Source of the DNA: Thalassotalea_B piscium_A
GTDB taxonomy: Bacteria; Pseudomonadota; Gammaproteobacteria; Enterobacterales; Alteromonadaceae
Assembly: GCA_049347715.1 (NCBI GenBank)
Contig: CP186339.1
Location: 1,364,001-1,428,000, forward strand
DNA length: 64,000 bases
Direction of reading: 5' to 3'
The first letter of the stretch is position 1. Each line of letters starts with the position of its first letter. Positions 37,981 to 48,000 of the stretch are shown here, one piece after another. The translations under genes were made by a program, and so were the position numbers. A model generated the notes under the pieces. That model searched no databases. It was not told where the DNA came from and worked only from the letters and a program-made list of their open reading frames with translations.

Positions 37981-38856
37981 TTACATATGTTCAATTAGGG
38001 TATCAATAAGTTTTCTTTTGGCGATACTTAAATGCTTTCTACTCGGATAAACCACGGAAATGGGTACAGGAGGCGGCATAAATTCAGTTAATAATAATAC
38101 TAACTCACCTTTATCGACTTGTTGTTGCACAATAAAGTCAGGTATATACGATATACCTAGGCCTGCTGAGGCAAATCTTTGTAGCATAGTGTTGTTGTTT
38201 GCTTCGATGTTTCCTTTTACTTTAACAAAGGTGTTTCGTTTTTCTTCAACAAATTTCCATTTAAAGGGCGTTTTAATAATGGTGTTAATAATACAATTAT
38301 GTTGCACTAGGTCTTTGGGGCATAGAGGTGTTCCATGCTTTTTTAGGTAATCTGGGCTTGCAACAACCACTAAATGAAAGCTCTGAAGCTGGCGAGAAAT
38401 CATGTTTGAATCTTCTAAAACGCCTATTCTAACGGCTAAATCATAGCCTTCTTCAACCATATTAACCTCTCGATTTACTAGGTTTAATGACACCGAAACA
38501 TGGGGGTATTGTCGAGAATAGTCATTTAATGCATTTTGAAGTAAGTTTTCACCCAACACAGGAGGCGCAGTAAAATGGATATGATCTTTTATCATTTTTT
38601 CGTCGGTTGTCAGGTCAACTAATGCATCAACATTTTGGGTGATAATTTCCATTTTTTGTAGGTAGCGTCTACCACTTGTGGTTAAGCTAATAGATCGCGT
38701 TGTTCTATTTAATAAACGTACATTTAAGTGTTTTTCTAATTCATTAATTTGTCTGCTAACCGCAGAAGGTACTAAATTAAGATGGTTGGCTGCTTTACTA
38801 AAGCTTTTATGCTTGCAGACCTCTTGAAAAACTTCAATTGACTTAAGTAAGTTCAT
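37981..38856 (-). CDS. LysR-family transcriptional regulator
   Basis: A LysR protein of 291 residues. The N-terminal HTH reads FQEVCKHKSFSKAANHLNLVPSAVSRQINELEKHLNVRLLNRTTRSISLT. A periplasmic-binding-like effector domain follows (about 90-291). It is divergent from the Bcr/CflA-type pump gene across a 200-bp gap and may regulate it. The effector is unknown. Confidence 0.93.
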   Translation of the reverse strand: MNLLKSIEVFQEVCKHKSFSKAANHLNLVPSAVSRQINELEKHLNVRLLNRTTRSISLTTSGRRYLQKMEIITQNVDALVDLTTDEKMIKDHIHFTAPPVLGENLLQNALNDYSRQYPHVSVSLNLVNREVNMVEEGYDLAVRIGVLEDSNMISRQLQSFHLVVVASPDYLKKHGTPLCPKDLVQHNCIINTIIKTPFKWKFVEEKRNTFVKVKGNIEANNNTMLQRFASAGLGISYIPDFIVQQQVDKGELVLLLTEFMPPPVPISVVYPSRKHLSIAKRKLIDTLIEHM

Positions 38857-39056
38857 TGTTGATTTTTTCTGATAAGTGAATTCATTTTTGTATTATTTAT
38901 CACTTAATATGAATTGTCTATCATATGCTATTATTCTCATTGAAATTGATTAGAGACTCGTTGTTAACGTCTATCGAGGTTTAATTTTCAGAGAGCTATT
39001 TCGTTAGCTTTTCTACCTGGTTTCAGTATTTATCTTTTAGTTTAAGGTTTTATTCT

Positions 39057-40304
39057 TTGTTCAAACATTATCAAAAACATACATTACCCTTTAAAGAATT
39101 TATCGGGTTGATGGCATTAATGATGTCATTAGTTGCATTATCAATTGACTCTTTATTACCTGCTCTCGACGCTATAGGGGAGTCGATGGGGAATGTTAAT
39201 ACTAATGATAATCAGCTGATGATTGCTTTTTTATTTATTGGTTTAGGTCTTGGGCAACTTTTATTTGGCCCATTATCAGATAGTATTGGACGTCGAAAAA
39301 CCATGGTCATAGGGTATGTGATCTTCTTTATTGGCAGTTTGTTAACTTTTATGGCAACAGATTATGACACTATGTTGGCCAGTCGTTTTTTACAAGGATT
39401 TGGTGTTGCTGCACCTCGTGTTTTAACTGCGGCTATTATTCGCGATTTGTATCAGGGACGGACCATGGCAAAGGTTATGTCATTCGTGATGATGTTGTTT
39501 ATTTTGGTGCCTATGCTTGCGCCTATTATGGGACAAGCGATCTTAACCACGTTTAACTGGCATGGTATTTTTATTTTCACTGCATTAGTGGGTGTAGTAT
39601 CACTTTGTTGGTATCTACTCAGACAAGAAGAAACTCTTGCTATAGAACATAGAACACGTTTCACTATCACAAGATTGAAGCAATCTTTTCTCACTATTTT
39701 TTGTGATCGTCACGTTATCGGTTACATTATTGCTTCAGGGTTGATTTCAGGTCCTTTTGTTTTTTACCTAAGTTCTTCTCAGCAATTACTACAAGTAAGT
39801 TATCAATTAGGTGAAAATTTTCCTTTGTATTTTGCGGGCATATCATTTGTGCTTGGAATTGCCTCTTTTGTAAATGGTAAAAAAGTGGTTAAGTACGGAA
39901 TGTTAAAAATCGCTACGCTTTCACTTATCTTGTTAGCTTCGGTTTCCTTTACGTTCTTACTTGTTTCATTTTATTATCAAGGTTTACCTCCTTTGTGGAT
40001 GCTGACCCTTTTTTTACTGTGTTTGTTTTTTTCTTTAGGGCTTATTTTTGGTAATTTAACGGCTCTTGCTATGAACCCTTTAGGAGAAATTGCTGGCATA
40101 GGTTCGGCAGTAGTTGGTGCTTTATCTACGTTAATGTCTGTTGGTATTGCTGTGATTATCGGGCAGATGTTTGATGGAACCACCTATATGTTGGTGGTGA
40201 GTTTCTTAATTGCTACCTTAAGTGTTTTAGGCTTGCTGAAATGGATAAATCGTCGTAATAACCTATTTGTTGATACTAAAATAAAGAAAGTGCAAGAAGG
40301 GTAG
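39057..40304 (+). CDS. Bcr/CflA-type MFS drug exporter
   Basis: A 12-helix MFS transporter of 415 residues. The first helix carries LVALSIDSLLPAL, and the loop motif GPLSDSIGRRKTM and RFLQGFGVAAPRVLTAAIIRDL are typical of the Bcr/CflA subfamily that exports bicyclomycin, chloramphenicol or sulfonamides in other bacteria. The start is TTG at 39057. It is divergent from the LysR gene. The drug range is not predictable. Confidence 0.88.
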   Translation: MFKHYQKHTLPFKEFIGLMALMMSLVALSIDSLLPALDAIGESMGNVNTNDNQLMIAFLFIGLGLGQLLFGPLSDSIGRRKTMVIGYVIFFIGSLLTFMATDYDTMLASRFLQGFGVAAPRVLTAAIIRDLYQGRTMAKVMSFVMMLFILVPMLAPIMGQAILTTFNWHGIFIFTALVGVVSLCWYLLRQEETLAIEHRTRFTITRLKQSFLTIFCDRHVIGYIIASGLISGPFVFYLSSSQQLLQVSYQLGENFPLYFAGISFVLGIASFVNGKKVVKYGMLKIATLSLILLASVSFTFLLVSFYYQGLPPLWMLTLFLLCLFFSLGLIFGNLTALAMNPLGEIAGIGSAVVGALSTLMSVGIAVIIGQMFDGTTYMLVVSFLIATLSVLGLLKWINRRNNLFVDTKIKKVQEG

Positions 40305-40385
40305 TTTATCGTTGTGTATTATTAGGGAATACATTTACTAGTAAAGAATTTTCATCTGTATACACCTATCTAATATAGTGGAAGA

Positions 40386-40400
40386 CGCTATAATATAGCG
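40386..40400. promoter_or_regulatory. 15-bp palindrome overlapping a -10 box
   Basis: CGCTATAATATAGCG is a perfect palindrome about the central A and contains a perfect TATAAT (40389-40394). No good -35 lies 17 bp upstream. This suggests a regulated promoter for the diguanylate cyclase gene 76 bp downstream, with the palindrome as an operator. Confidence 0.4.
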
Positions 40401-40476
40401 ACACATTTAAAATAATTAACATGTTTATTGTTTACTAATAGATATCACATAAACAAATGTACTGGAATTAACTTTT

Positions 40477-43400
40477 TTGACTGAAATATTTAAACACCTT
40501 AGTTTTGCTTTCCTGGTTATATTACTATCAACCTCGTTAGTTTTTGCTTCTGGCCCATCCGTTCGTTTTGAACAGTTATCAATTGAAAATGGATTACCAC
40601 AAAGTAGTGCTAAAGCTATATTACAAGACCAGCAAGGTTTCTTCTGGGTTGGCACTGAAGAAGGCTTAGCACGTTATGATGGTTATCAATTTAAGGTGTA
40701 CAAAAACAATGTTGATGATGTTAATTCACTCTCTAGTAATTATATAACGGTTATATTTGAAGACGAACAGAATAATTTGTGGTTGGGAACTCGTGGCGGA
40801 GGCATCAATCGTTTTGATCCCACAACAGAAACCTTCACTCATTTCCGTCACCAAGATGGCAACACCAACAGTTTAAGTCAGGATTATGTTCATGCAATTA
40901 CTCAAGATAGTCAGGGTAATATTTGGGTGGGTACTGATGGTGGCGGTCTTAATCGCTTTAATCCCAACACAGGGACATTTACTCATTTTCGTCACAAAGC
41001 GTCTGATCCGAACAGTTTAAGTACCGACGCTATTAGTGTTATTACTGAAGATCAACAAGGTATTCTTTGGGTAGGTACTTGGAGTGGCGGCCTTAATCGT
41101 TTTGATGTCAAGACCGAAACCTTTACTCATTACCAACATCAAAAAAACAATCCTAAAAGTTTAAGTGATAATGCTGTAACTGCCATTGTTGAAGATAGCC
41201 AAGGTAATCTTTGGTTGGGAACTAAAGGCGGTGGCCTTAATTATTTCAACCTTTCAGATGAAACATTTAGCCATTATAAGCATCAAGACACGGATGCTAA
41301 TAGTTTAAGTAACGATGATATTAGAGCTGTTATTAAAGATAAACAGGGAACACTTTGGTTAGGTACACTCGGTGGAGGGCTTAATCGCTTTAATCCTGAT
41401 ACGAATGAATTTACCCATTATCGCTATGAAGCTACCGATCCTAACAGTTTGAGTAATGATATAGTGCGAGCACTTATTTATGATCAACAAGGAAACCTTT
41501 GGGTAGGAACGGATGGTGGTGGTGTTAATCGTTTAAATGCTATTAGTGAGCAATTTACGCATTTTCGTCACCATGATACAGACCCTAATAGTTTAAGTGA
41601 TAATATGATACGAGCTATTACTGAAGACCTACAAGGGCAACTTTGGGTAGGTACTTGGGGGGGCGGTCTTAATCGAATTAATCCTATCACGAAAAAATTT
41701 ACACATTACCGTCATGATCCTGCAAACCCCAATAGTTTAAGCGATGACAAAGTCTACGCCATTACTGAAGATCACCAGAAAAACATTTGGATAGGCACAG
41801 ATAGTAATGGGCTTAATCGCTTTGATCCGGTAACGGAGCAGTTTACACATTACCGTCATAATCCAAAAGACGCTAATAGTTTGAGCGATAATGCTGTTAG
41901 TGTCATTACTGAAGACCAGCAGGGTATTCTTTGGCTAGGTACTTGGAAGGGGCTTAATCGTTTTAACCCAGCTACGGAACAATTTACTCATTACCGTCAT
42001 GACCCTACAAACCCTAACAGTTTGATTAATGATAGCATTCGCGTTATTACCGAAGATCAACAAGGTAATTTGTGGTTAGGTACTTGGCAAGGTATTGATT
42101 ATTTTAATCCGCTTACCGAAAAATTCACTCATTATCAGCATATAGAAAGTGATCCTAATAGTTTGAGTAATAATACTGTTTATGCCATTACTGAAGATCA
42201 ACAAGGTAATGTATGGGTAGGAACCGCTAGTGGCTTAAACTTATTGGATAAAGCGACGGGTAAATTTACTCAATTTTCTGAAAAGGATGGCTTACCCAAT
42301 AACGTGATTTATCGAATAGAAGCAGATAATGAAGGCGGTATTTGGCTAAGTACAAACCAGGGATTATCTAACTTCGACCTTAAAACGAAAACCTTTAAAA
42401 ACTACAACATGGATGACGGCTTACAAAGTAACGAATTTAATGCAGATGCATCATTTAAAAATAAAAAGGGAAAATTGTTTTTCGGTGGTATTAATGGGTT
42501 TAATTGTTTTTATCCGAATCAAATTTCAGCTGATGATCAACCGCCAAAGGTGGTGTTTACCGATATGTTGATATTTAATCAATCGGTGCCTGTTAATCAA
42601 GTTGTAGCCGATAATGAGAATGAAAAAACAAGGTCACAAAGTAAATATTCGTTAGCAAAGGCTATTCATTCAACGTCAGAAGTCACCTTGTCGTATCAAG
42701 AGAATCTAGTCTCATTTGAATTTAGCGCTTTGTATTTTTCTAACGCTAAGAAAAATAAATATGCTTTTAAAATGGAAGGGTTAGATGATCAATGGATTGA
42801 TACCGACTATAAAAATCGCCGGGCAACCTTTACTAATTTACCTACAGGCAATTATGTTTTAAGAGTTAAAGCAAGCAATCCTTATGGCGTTTGGAATGAA
42901 GAAGGTGTGGCATTGAATATTACAGTGTTACCACCTCCTTGGTTATCATGGTGGGCGTATTTGCTATATTGTTTGTTATTCGTTTCTATTGTTGGATTTT
43001 TTATTCGCACCCAAAACAAAAAAATTACTTTTATGGCGCAAGTTAATGAAATGCTTGAATCTAAAGTCGAAGAACGCACTTTAGGTTTGCAACAAGCCAA
43101 CGAAAAATTAGAAAAAATAAATATAACTGATGATTTGACTGGACTAAATAACAGGCGCTTTATTACCAATAATTTGCAAACAGATGTGGATCTGGTTTTA
43201 AGAAAGTATCGTAGTCATGCTGCTCATCATACGGAAAAATCCCTTACCGAATCAGATTTAATCTTTTTCTTAATTGATTTGGACCATTTTAAACGAGTTA
43301 ATGATGTTTATGGTCATAGCGCGGGTGATGCGGTTTTGATGCAAATTAAGTCAATTTTAACCAAAGTGTTTAGAGAAACCGATTACCTTATCAGGTGGGG

Positions 43401-43794
43401 CGGCGAAGAATTTTTAGTTATTGCTCGTTTTGCTGATAGAAAAATCGCACCAGAGCTGGCGGAAAGGTTAAGAAAGTCAGTTGAAAGTCATGAGTTTATT
43501 ATTGCGGATGAACAAATTATTAAGAAAACATGCTCCATTGGCTTTGCTAGTTTTCCTTTTTCAAAAAGTGATCCTGAAAATTTAGATTGGGAGCATGTGT
43601 TAGATATTGCTGATCACTGTTTATATGCTGCGAAAAAATCAGCTAGAAATTCGTGGGTTGGGCTTGATGATATAGGCTGTAGCGGTAAGGATTTATTTAC
43701 TAATATTACTGAGAATACCAAAGAATTGATCCGCTTAGAGCAATTACACGTTGAATATTCATTGGCATCACAGGATGAGATCAGTTGGGATTAG
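40477..43794 (+). CDS. Propeller-sensor diguanylate cyclase (GGDEF)
   Basis: A 1105-residue membrane sensor. Signal peptide (about 1-27), then a periplasmic two-component-regulator propeller (about 30-660). Its repeats of about 48 residues carry motifs like NLWVGTDGGGLNRFNP, FTHYRHDP and NPNSLS, about eleven of them near-identical. A Y_Y_Y domain follows (about 730-815), then a membrane helix (about 820-845), a coiled coil (KVEERTLGLQQANEKLEK) and a GGDEF domain with the active motif WGGEEF (974-979). It should make cyclic di-GMP in response to an envelope signal. The I-site RxxD is not obvious. The start is TTG at 40477. Confidence 0.92.
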   Translation: MTEIFKHLSFAFLVILLSTSLVFASGPSVRFEQLSIENGLPQSSAKAILQDQQGFFWVGTEEGLARYDGYQFKVYKNNVDDVNSLSSNYITVIFEDEQNNLWLGTRGGGINRFDPTTETFTHFRHQDGNTNSLSQDYVHAITQDSQGNIWVGTDGGGLNRFNPNTGTFTHFRHKASDPNSLSTDAISVITEDQQGILWVGTWSGGLNRFDVKTETFTHYQHQKNNPKSLSDNAVTAIVEDSQGNLWLGTKGGGLNYFNLSDETFSHYKHQDTDANSLSNDDIRAVIKDKQGTLWLGTLGGGLNRFNPDTNEFTHYRYEATDPNSLSNDIVRALIYDQQGNLWVGTDGGGVNRLNAISEQFTHFRHHDTDPNSLSDNMIRAITEDLQGQLWVGTWGGGLNRINPITKKFTHYRHDPANPNSLSDDKVYAITEDHQKNIWIGTDSNGLNRFDPVTEQFTHYRHNPKDANSLSDNAVSVITEDQQGILWLGTWKGLNRFNPATEQFTHYRHDPTNPNSLINDSIRVITEDQQGNLWLGTWQGIDYFNPLTEKFTHYQHIESDPNSLSNNTVYAITEDQQGNVWVGTASGLNLLDKATGKFTQFSEKDGLPNNVIYRIEADNEGGIWLSTNQGLSNFDLKTKTFKNYNMDDGLQSNEFNADASFKNKKGKLFFGGINGFNCFYPNQISADDQPPKVVFTDMLIFNQSVPVNQVVADNENEKTRSQSKYSLAKAIHSTSEVTLSYQENLVSFEFSALYFSNAKKNKYAFKMEGLDDQWIDTDYKNRRATFTNLPTGNYVLRVKASNPYGVWNEEGVALNITVLPPPWLSWWAYLLYCLLFVSIVGFFIRTQNKKITFMAQVNEMLESKVEERTLGLQQANEKLEKINITDDLTGLNNRRFITNNLQTDVDLVLRKYRSHAAHHTEKSLTESDLIFFLIDLDHFKRVNDVYGHSAGDAVLMQIKSILTKVFRETDYLIRWGGEEFLVIARFADRKIAPELAERLRKSVESHEFIIADEQIIKKTCSIGFASFPFSKSDPENLDWEHVLDIADHCLYAAKKSARNSWVGLDDIGCSGKDLFTNITENTKELIRLEQLHVEYSLASQDEISWD

Positions 43795-43854
43795 CTTAAC
43801 CAGGCTTTTGTATTAAACGTCATTAGGGTAATAGTAACTGTTCCAACAATGAAA

Positions 43855-44601
43855 TCAGTAGATTATTCCTAATGCCTTGTAGGTCACGCGTCCGGCGATA
43901 CCATCGGCCTCTAAGCCATGTTCGGCCTGCCATGACTTAAGCGCTGCTTCTGTGACAGTTCCAAATTTACCATCAACATATAAACCGAGAGAAGATTGTA
44001 GTTTTTGTACCCATTTACCCGAGGAGCCTTTTTTTACTGTTCTAAAGTTAACTGTAGGTGCCGCCACTTGCATCAAATCATTACCACCAGCCATAACTAC
44101 CGCATCACTACGCACCGCTGCTATACGACGGCCCCAGCCAACGCCAAATACAGACCAATTATTTAAACTTTGTAGAAATCTTAGGCGTAGATCACAACAG
44201 TCTTGAATGATATGAATAGCATCATGTTCGTAGCTGCGCAGCTTTGCTATTGTTTTAGTGCCTATACTGCCATCTTGAGTAGCTCCAATGGCAGCTTGCA
44301 ACCATTTTGCACTGCGTTTAGGACCTGAATTTACTGCGGCATCAAATACTAGGTAATCCATACCTTGTAGTAAATCATCGCATTGGCATTTATCCCAGTA
44401 ACCTTCTCGGTAAATCTGGGCTAATTCGTCATTAGTAATATTACGTAGGTCTTCTTTACTTTTGGACTGACCAAAAAAACGTTGATAAGTGCGAAGTGTT
44501 ACGCCTTTCATTGTTGCGCCACCGGGATCCTTGGGATGATCTGCCCAGCCGCCTTCATGAATGAGCACTTTGTTCAATGATGTTTTATAATTATTTTTCA
44601 T
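43855..44601 (-). CDS. GH108-type muramidase with peptidoglycan-binding domain
   Basis: A 248-residue lysozyme-like protein. The N-terminal GH108 domain has the catalytic motif HEGGWADHPKDPGGATMKGVT with Glu16, and FDAAVNSGPKRSAKWLQ. A C-terminal peptidoglycan-binding domain (about 185-247, SSGKWVQKLQSSLGLYVDGKFG) follows. Such enzymes are usually phage endolysins. No signal peptide and no phage genes are present here, so it may be a domesticated endolysin. Confidence 0.9.
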   Translation of the reverse strand: MKNNYKTSLNKVLIHEGGWADHPKDPGGATMKGVTLRTYQRFFGQSKSKEDLRNITNDELAQIYREGYWDKCQCDDLLQGMDYLVFDAAVNSGPKRSAKWLQAAIGATQDGSIGTKTIAKLRSYEHDAIHIIQDCCDLRLRFLQSLNNWSVFGVGWGRRIAAVRSDAVVMAGGNDLMQVAAPTVNFRTVKKGSSGKWVQKLQSSLGLYVDGKFGTVTEAALKSWQAEHGLEADGIAGRVTYKALGIIY

Positions 44602-44984
44602 ATTTTCACCTTTACAATGGAAATATTTTTGACGGTATAAGTTCCCGCATATTTTTATAACTCATGATTTAATATACCTAAACAGCAAATTAAACTTGTC
44701 GTTAGCACTTTGCCATAAAGTATAGACTAAGCTTAAAACTAGGCAATGTGAGCTTATCTGTCGTAATCACTGGGAATGTTTTACTCATTTAGTGAGTAAC
44801 TTTATCGGTTTACCCTTAGTTATTAGCTATGATATTTAGCGTTTATATAGGTTATAGGTCAACGCCTTGTATTAAAACGTATATAAAATATTAGCTAGCC
44901 ATATGAGATCCCCTTGTTTTAGTCGTATTTAAGCCCACATAGTTTAGCTATGATGAAAGTAATATGTTTACAGAGGTACCGGTT
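44602..44984. other. Gene-free stretch upstream of small conserved gene
   Basis: About 380 bp, AT-rich. It separates the divergent muramidase and the small plus-strand gene and should contain both promoters. I see no repeat, RNA gene or clear promoter in it. Confidence 0.4.
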
Positions 44985-45299
44985 ATGATTACATGGCCAT
45001 GCATGTTAAAACTTGATGGTGATGATGAGCTGATTTACTTAGATTCGCTGTGCGACTTTAATTTAGAATGCGGTGAACTTATCGTTAACGACGATGATTA
45101 TGTTATAGACTCAGTAGGGCAATGCTATTTAATTAAGCCGCTGGACGGGGCCTTAGAATTAATTAAAACCAATAGAATATTGTCAGTGGATGAAGTCACT
45201 CATTTAATACGTGCTCATGAATTTAAAAAAGTGTCAGTATGTCTGACTAAAATTCATTTTTTAGCCATTTCTGATGCAATTAAATCACTATCTCACTGA
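44985..45299 (+). CDS. Small conserved protein, DUF4144-like
   Basis: A 104-residue protein starting MITWPCMLKLDGDDELIYLDS. The opening and the acidic, short-stranded middle (DDDYVIDSVGQCYLI) resemble the DUF4144 family of Alteromonadales, whose function is unknown. The start at 44985 follows AGAGG at a good distance; an in-frame ATG at 44964 is possible. It is monocistronic. Confidence 0.6.
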   Translation: MITWPCMLKLDGDDELIYLDSLCDFNLECGELIVNDDDYVIDSVGQCYLIKPLDGALELIKTNRILSVDEVTHLIRAHEFKKVSVCLTKIHFLAISDAIKSLSH

Positions 45300-45573
45300 A
45301 AACAACAAGTTGTTACATTTCATAGTGCACGAATGAGTTATTTCTCTAAAGCAGCAACCGTAACGCTTTTGACCAGGGATAGCGCTCTTTTGTAAGTCAT
45401 GTATCTTTAACATGGCGCAATGTTTACAAGGCTAAAATCCAAGTAGTTTTTAATAAAAATGCGCCGATATTATCAACGTTACTTCTTGCTACTTACTATG
45501 GCACACAGAGAGGTAAACAGGTAAGGGAGCTGCTTCTGGTTACCCTGTAATGAGTGTTTTTTACTACTGAATA

Positions 45574-47109
45574 TTAAAGATAAATTTTTTCAACCAGTAT
45601 AAGAACCATCATGGTAATGAGTATTGCGCCAATAAGATTAAGGTAAATACCCGCTTTAGACATTTTATTGATAGTCACCCAACCACTTCCGTAAACAATT
45701 GCGTTAGGTGGGGTTGCTACAGGTAACATAAAAGCAAAAGACGCTGAGATAGTTGCGGGGATCATAAACATTAATGGGTGATAATTTGCCGCAATTGCGG
45801 TAGCACCGATAATGGGTAATATCATAGTGGTTGTTGCTGTATTTGATGTCAGCTCTGTTAAGAATGTAATCGCTAAACAAATTACCAGAACAATAAGTAT
45901 AAATGGAAATGTGCCAATATTTTTGAAATGTCCGCCTATCCATAAATCTAACTGGGTTTGGCTAAAGCCAGAAGCAAGCGCAAAGCCGCCACCAAAGAGA
46001 AGTAATGTCCCCCATGGCACTCGTGATTGAATGGTTTCCCAGTCGAGTATGAAAAACTCTTTTTTACCCTTTAGGTCTACTCCCTTTAGGTAGTTAACAG
46101 GTAAAATCATTAATAACACACCCATTGTCATAGCAACAGTTGAGTCATCAATGAGATCTGGGTGTTCAAATAAGTTAGACCACCCAGGAATGATCACGTC
46201 ATTGAGGGTAATAGGTTGTCTAAATATCCATAATAAAGCCGTAGAAAAGAAAACGACGGCTATCATTTTTTCTGCACTAGACATCTTTCCTAATAAGGCT
46301 AATTCATCTTTGATTACATTCGGTTTGTCTTTACAAAATTCTATTTCATTCAATGGAATTGTGGCGATAAATCGACATAAGTAAAGCCATACTATTGGTA
46401 TAAATATTATGACCAAAGGCATTGCCATGATCATCCATTTTAAGAAACCAATATTGCCGTATTCGGGGTATAAATTTTTATATAGTCCAGCGAAAATAAT
46501 ATTAGGGGGAGTTCCTATCAGTGTTCCTACACCGCCGATGCTAGCTGAATAGGCTAAACCTAACATTAGTACTAAGCCTAAACTGTTTTGTATTGCTTTT
46601 GCCGTATTTTCGTCTCTTACTCCATTTAAATAAGATTCACTACTTATTTGAATAACAACCGCCATCGCGACGGGTAACATCATCATTGTGGTCGCGGTAT
46701 TTGATATCCACATTGATAAAAAAGCCGAAGCGGTCATAAAACCTAGAATGATTAGCTTTAAGTCGGTGCCTATAAACGAAATGATCCACAAAGCAATACG
46801 TTTATGAAAATTCCATTTTTCCATTGCTAAGGCAATCATAAAACCACCTAAAAATAAAAAGACGAGAGGATTTGTGTAATTAATGGAGACGGCTTTACTT
46901 GGCATAATACCAAGGAGCGGAAAAAGGATAATGGGCAATAGGGCAGTAATACTAATTGAGGTTGCTTCTCCCATCCACCAAATTGCCATTAAGAGAACTA
47001 CGGCTAACAAATGTTGCCCTTCTTTCGTCATGCCTAATGGTTGTGGCATTAGCATAAGTAACGCAAACACAACGAGTCCTAAAATTAACACAATGCTTTG
47101 TTTTTTCAT
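45574..47109 (-). CDS. DASS-family sodium:dicarboxylate/sulfate symporter
   Basis: A 511-residue SLC13/DASS transporter with about 11-12 helices. Both inverted-repeat signatures are present: MWISNTATTMMMLPVA (about 133-148) and LTELTSNTATTTMILPI (near 427-443), each holding the SNT sodium/carboxylate site. The family imports di- and tricarboxylates or sulfate with sodium. Its promoter region is shared with the TonB receptor, and an operator-like palindrome lies 250 bp upstream, so it may belong to the LacI regulon. Confidence 0.92.
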   Translation of the reverse strand: MKKQSIVLILGLVVFALLMLMPQPLGMTKEGQHLLAVVLLMAIWWMGEATSISITALLPIILFPLLGIMPSKAVSINYTNPLVFLFLGGFMIALAMEKWNFHKRIALWIISFIGTDLKLIILGFMTASAFLSMWISNTATTMMMLPVAMAVVIQISSESYLNGVRDENTAKAIQNSLGLVLMLGLAYSASIGGVGTLIGTPPNIIFAGLYKNLYPEYGNIGFLKWMIMAMPLVIIFIPIVWLYLCRFIATIPLNEIEFCKDKPNVIKDELALLGKMSSAEKMIAVVFFSTALLWIFRQPITLNDVIIPGWSNLFEHPDLIDDSTVAMTMGVLLMILPVNYLKGVDLKGKKEFFILDWETIQSRVPWGTLLLFGGGFALASGFSQTQLDLWIGGHFKNIGTFPFILIVLVICLAITFLTELTSNTATTTMILPIIGATAIAANYHPLMFMIPATISASFAFMLPVATPPNAIVYGSGWVTINKMSKAGIYLNLIGAILITMMVLILVEKIYL

Positions 47110-47247
47110 TTATGTTTATCTCATTTATATTTTTTAGGGTAGCCAGTGTTATTAACAATGACAATTACTACTTAGTCTATAGTATCGTGTATTTAATAAA
47201 CAATATTACCGTTTATATAGAAAATAAAAGATTTCTATACTCTATAT

Positions 47248-47309
47248 ATGGTGATGATGAGACTGAAACACGGTCTGTATGGTGATGATGAGACTGAAAC
47301 ACGGTCTGT
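47248..47309. repeat. Two tandem 31-bp repeats upstream of the DASS gene
   Basis: Two perfect copies (47248-47278 and 47279-47309) starting ATGGTGATGATGAGACTG and ending CACGGTCTGT. Each contains a short AGAC/GTCT inverted pair. They lie about 140-200 bp upstream of the DASS start and might be paired protein-binding sites. Confidence 0.8.
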
Positions 47310-47359
47310 AGATTAATTCCGTTAAAACGGGTGGATTTGACTCTTTTTTGAATCTTTAA

Positions 47360-47373
47360 TGACTCCGGAGTCT
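47360..47373. promoter_or_regulatory. LacI-operator-like palindrome O1
   Basis: TGACTCCGGAGTCT has a perfect 12-bp palindromic core (GACTCCGGAGTC) with the central CG typical of LacI operators. It matches the motif TGACTTCGAAGTCA at most positions. It lies between the divergent DASS and TonB genes. Confidence 0.5.
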
Positions 47374-47656
47374 TGTTTGTGGTTCCTCATGAGGTTTTGA
47401 TTTATTCGCTAATGGATGACGTGAGTATTTTGGATGTCGAATTTTAATTTTAAATAACCTTGTGAACGGTAATAGTTTAAAAATTATTTTTCAATAATAA
47501 TTAAATCTGTCTGTGAGCCTTTCCATTGATGATTTCTATCCTTGCATTTATTAATAAATAAGAAAGGATAATCGAGCGCTATTCTCACCAAGGCAAAAGT
47601 ATTTTATAAATTATCCTTAGATAATTGAATTAAATTCATGTGACAAATGAATTTAA

Positions 47657-47670
47657 AGACTTCGTAGTCA
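47657..47670. promoter_or_regulatory. LacI-operator-like palindrome O2
   Basis: AGACTTCGTAGTCA matches TGACTTCGAAGTCA at 12 of 14 positions. It lies in the long leader region upstream of the TonB receptor gene. Confidence 0.5.
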
Positions 47671-47851
47671 CTAAGGAACGCTTTATTTTTCATCACTAAA
47701 ATAAAAAAGATGTTTTTATTAAATTTATTTATTTTTTATTACCTTTAAATAAATAAATTAAGTGCATGTTTTTTATTGTTAAAACTCTCTTTCTTTGTTT
47801 TTATTATGTTTTTATATAGGTTGTTTGCTGCTTAAAATCTCGCCAAAGCGG

Positions 47852-47880
47852 TTGACATCAAAATGATTTCGAAGTACAAA
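47852..47880 (+). promoter_or_regulatory. TonB-receptor promoter with embedded operator O3
   Basis: A perfect -35 TTGACA (47852-47857) is followed 17 bp later by TACAAA (47875-47880). Between them TGATTTCGAAGTAC (47864-47877) matches 11 of 14 positions of the regulon palindrome. A repressor here would block RNA polymerase directly. Confidence 0.5.
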
Positions 47881-48000
47881 AGTAGTCATGAACTAAATAA
47901 ACCAGTATAAAAGTTCTTTTTAATCGCCTTGCTGCTTTTAAATATAAAAATAAATATGACATGTATTACAACAACTCATTGATAGAAGAAGGTCCTCAAC

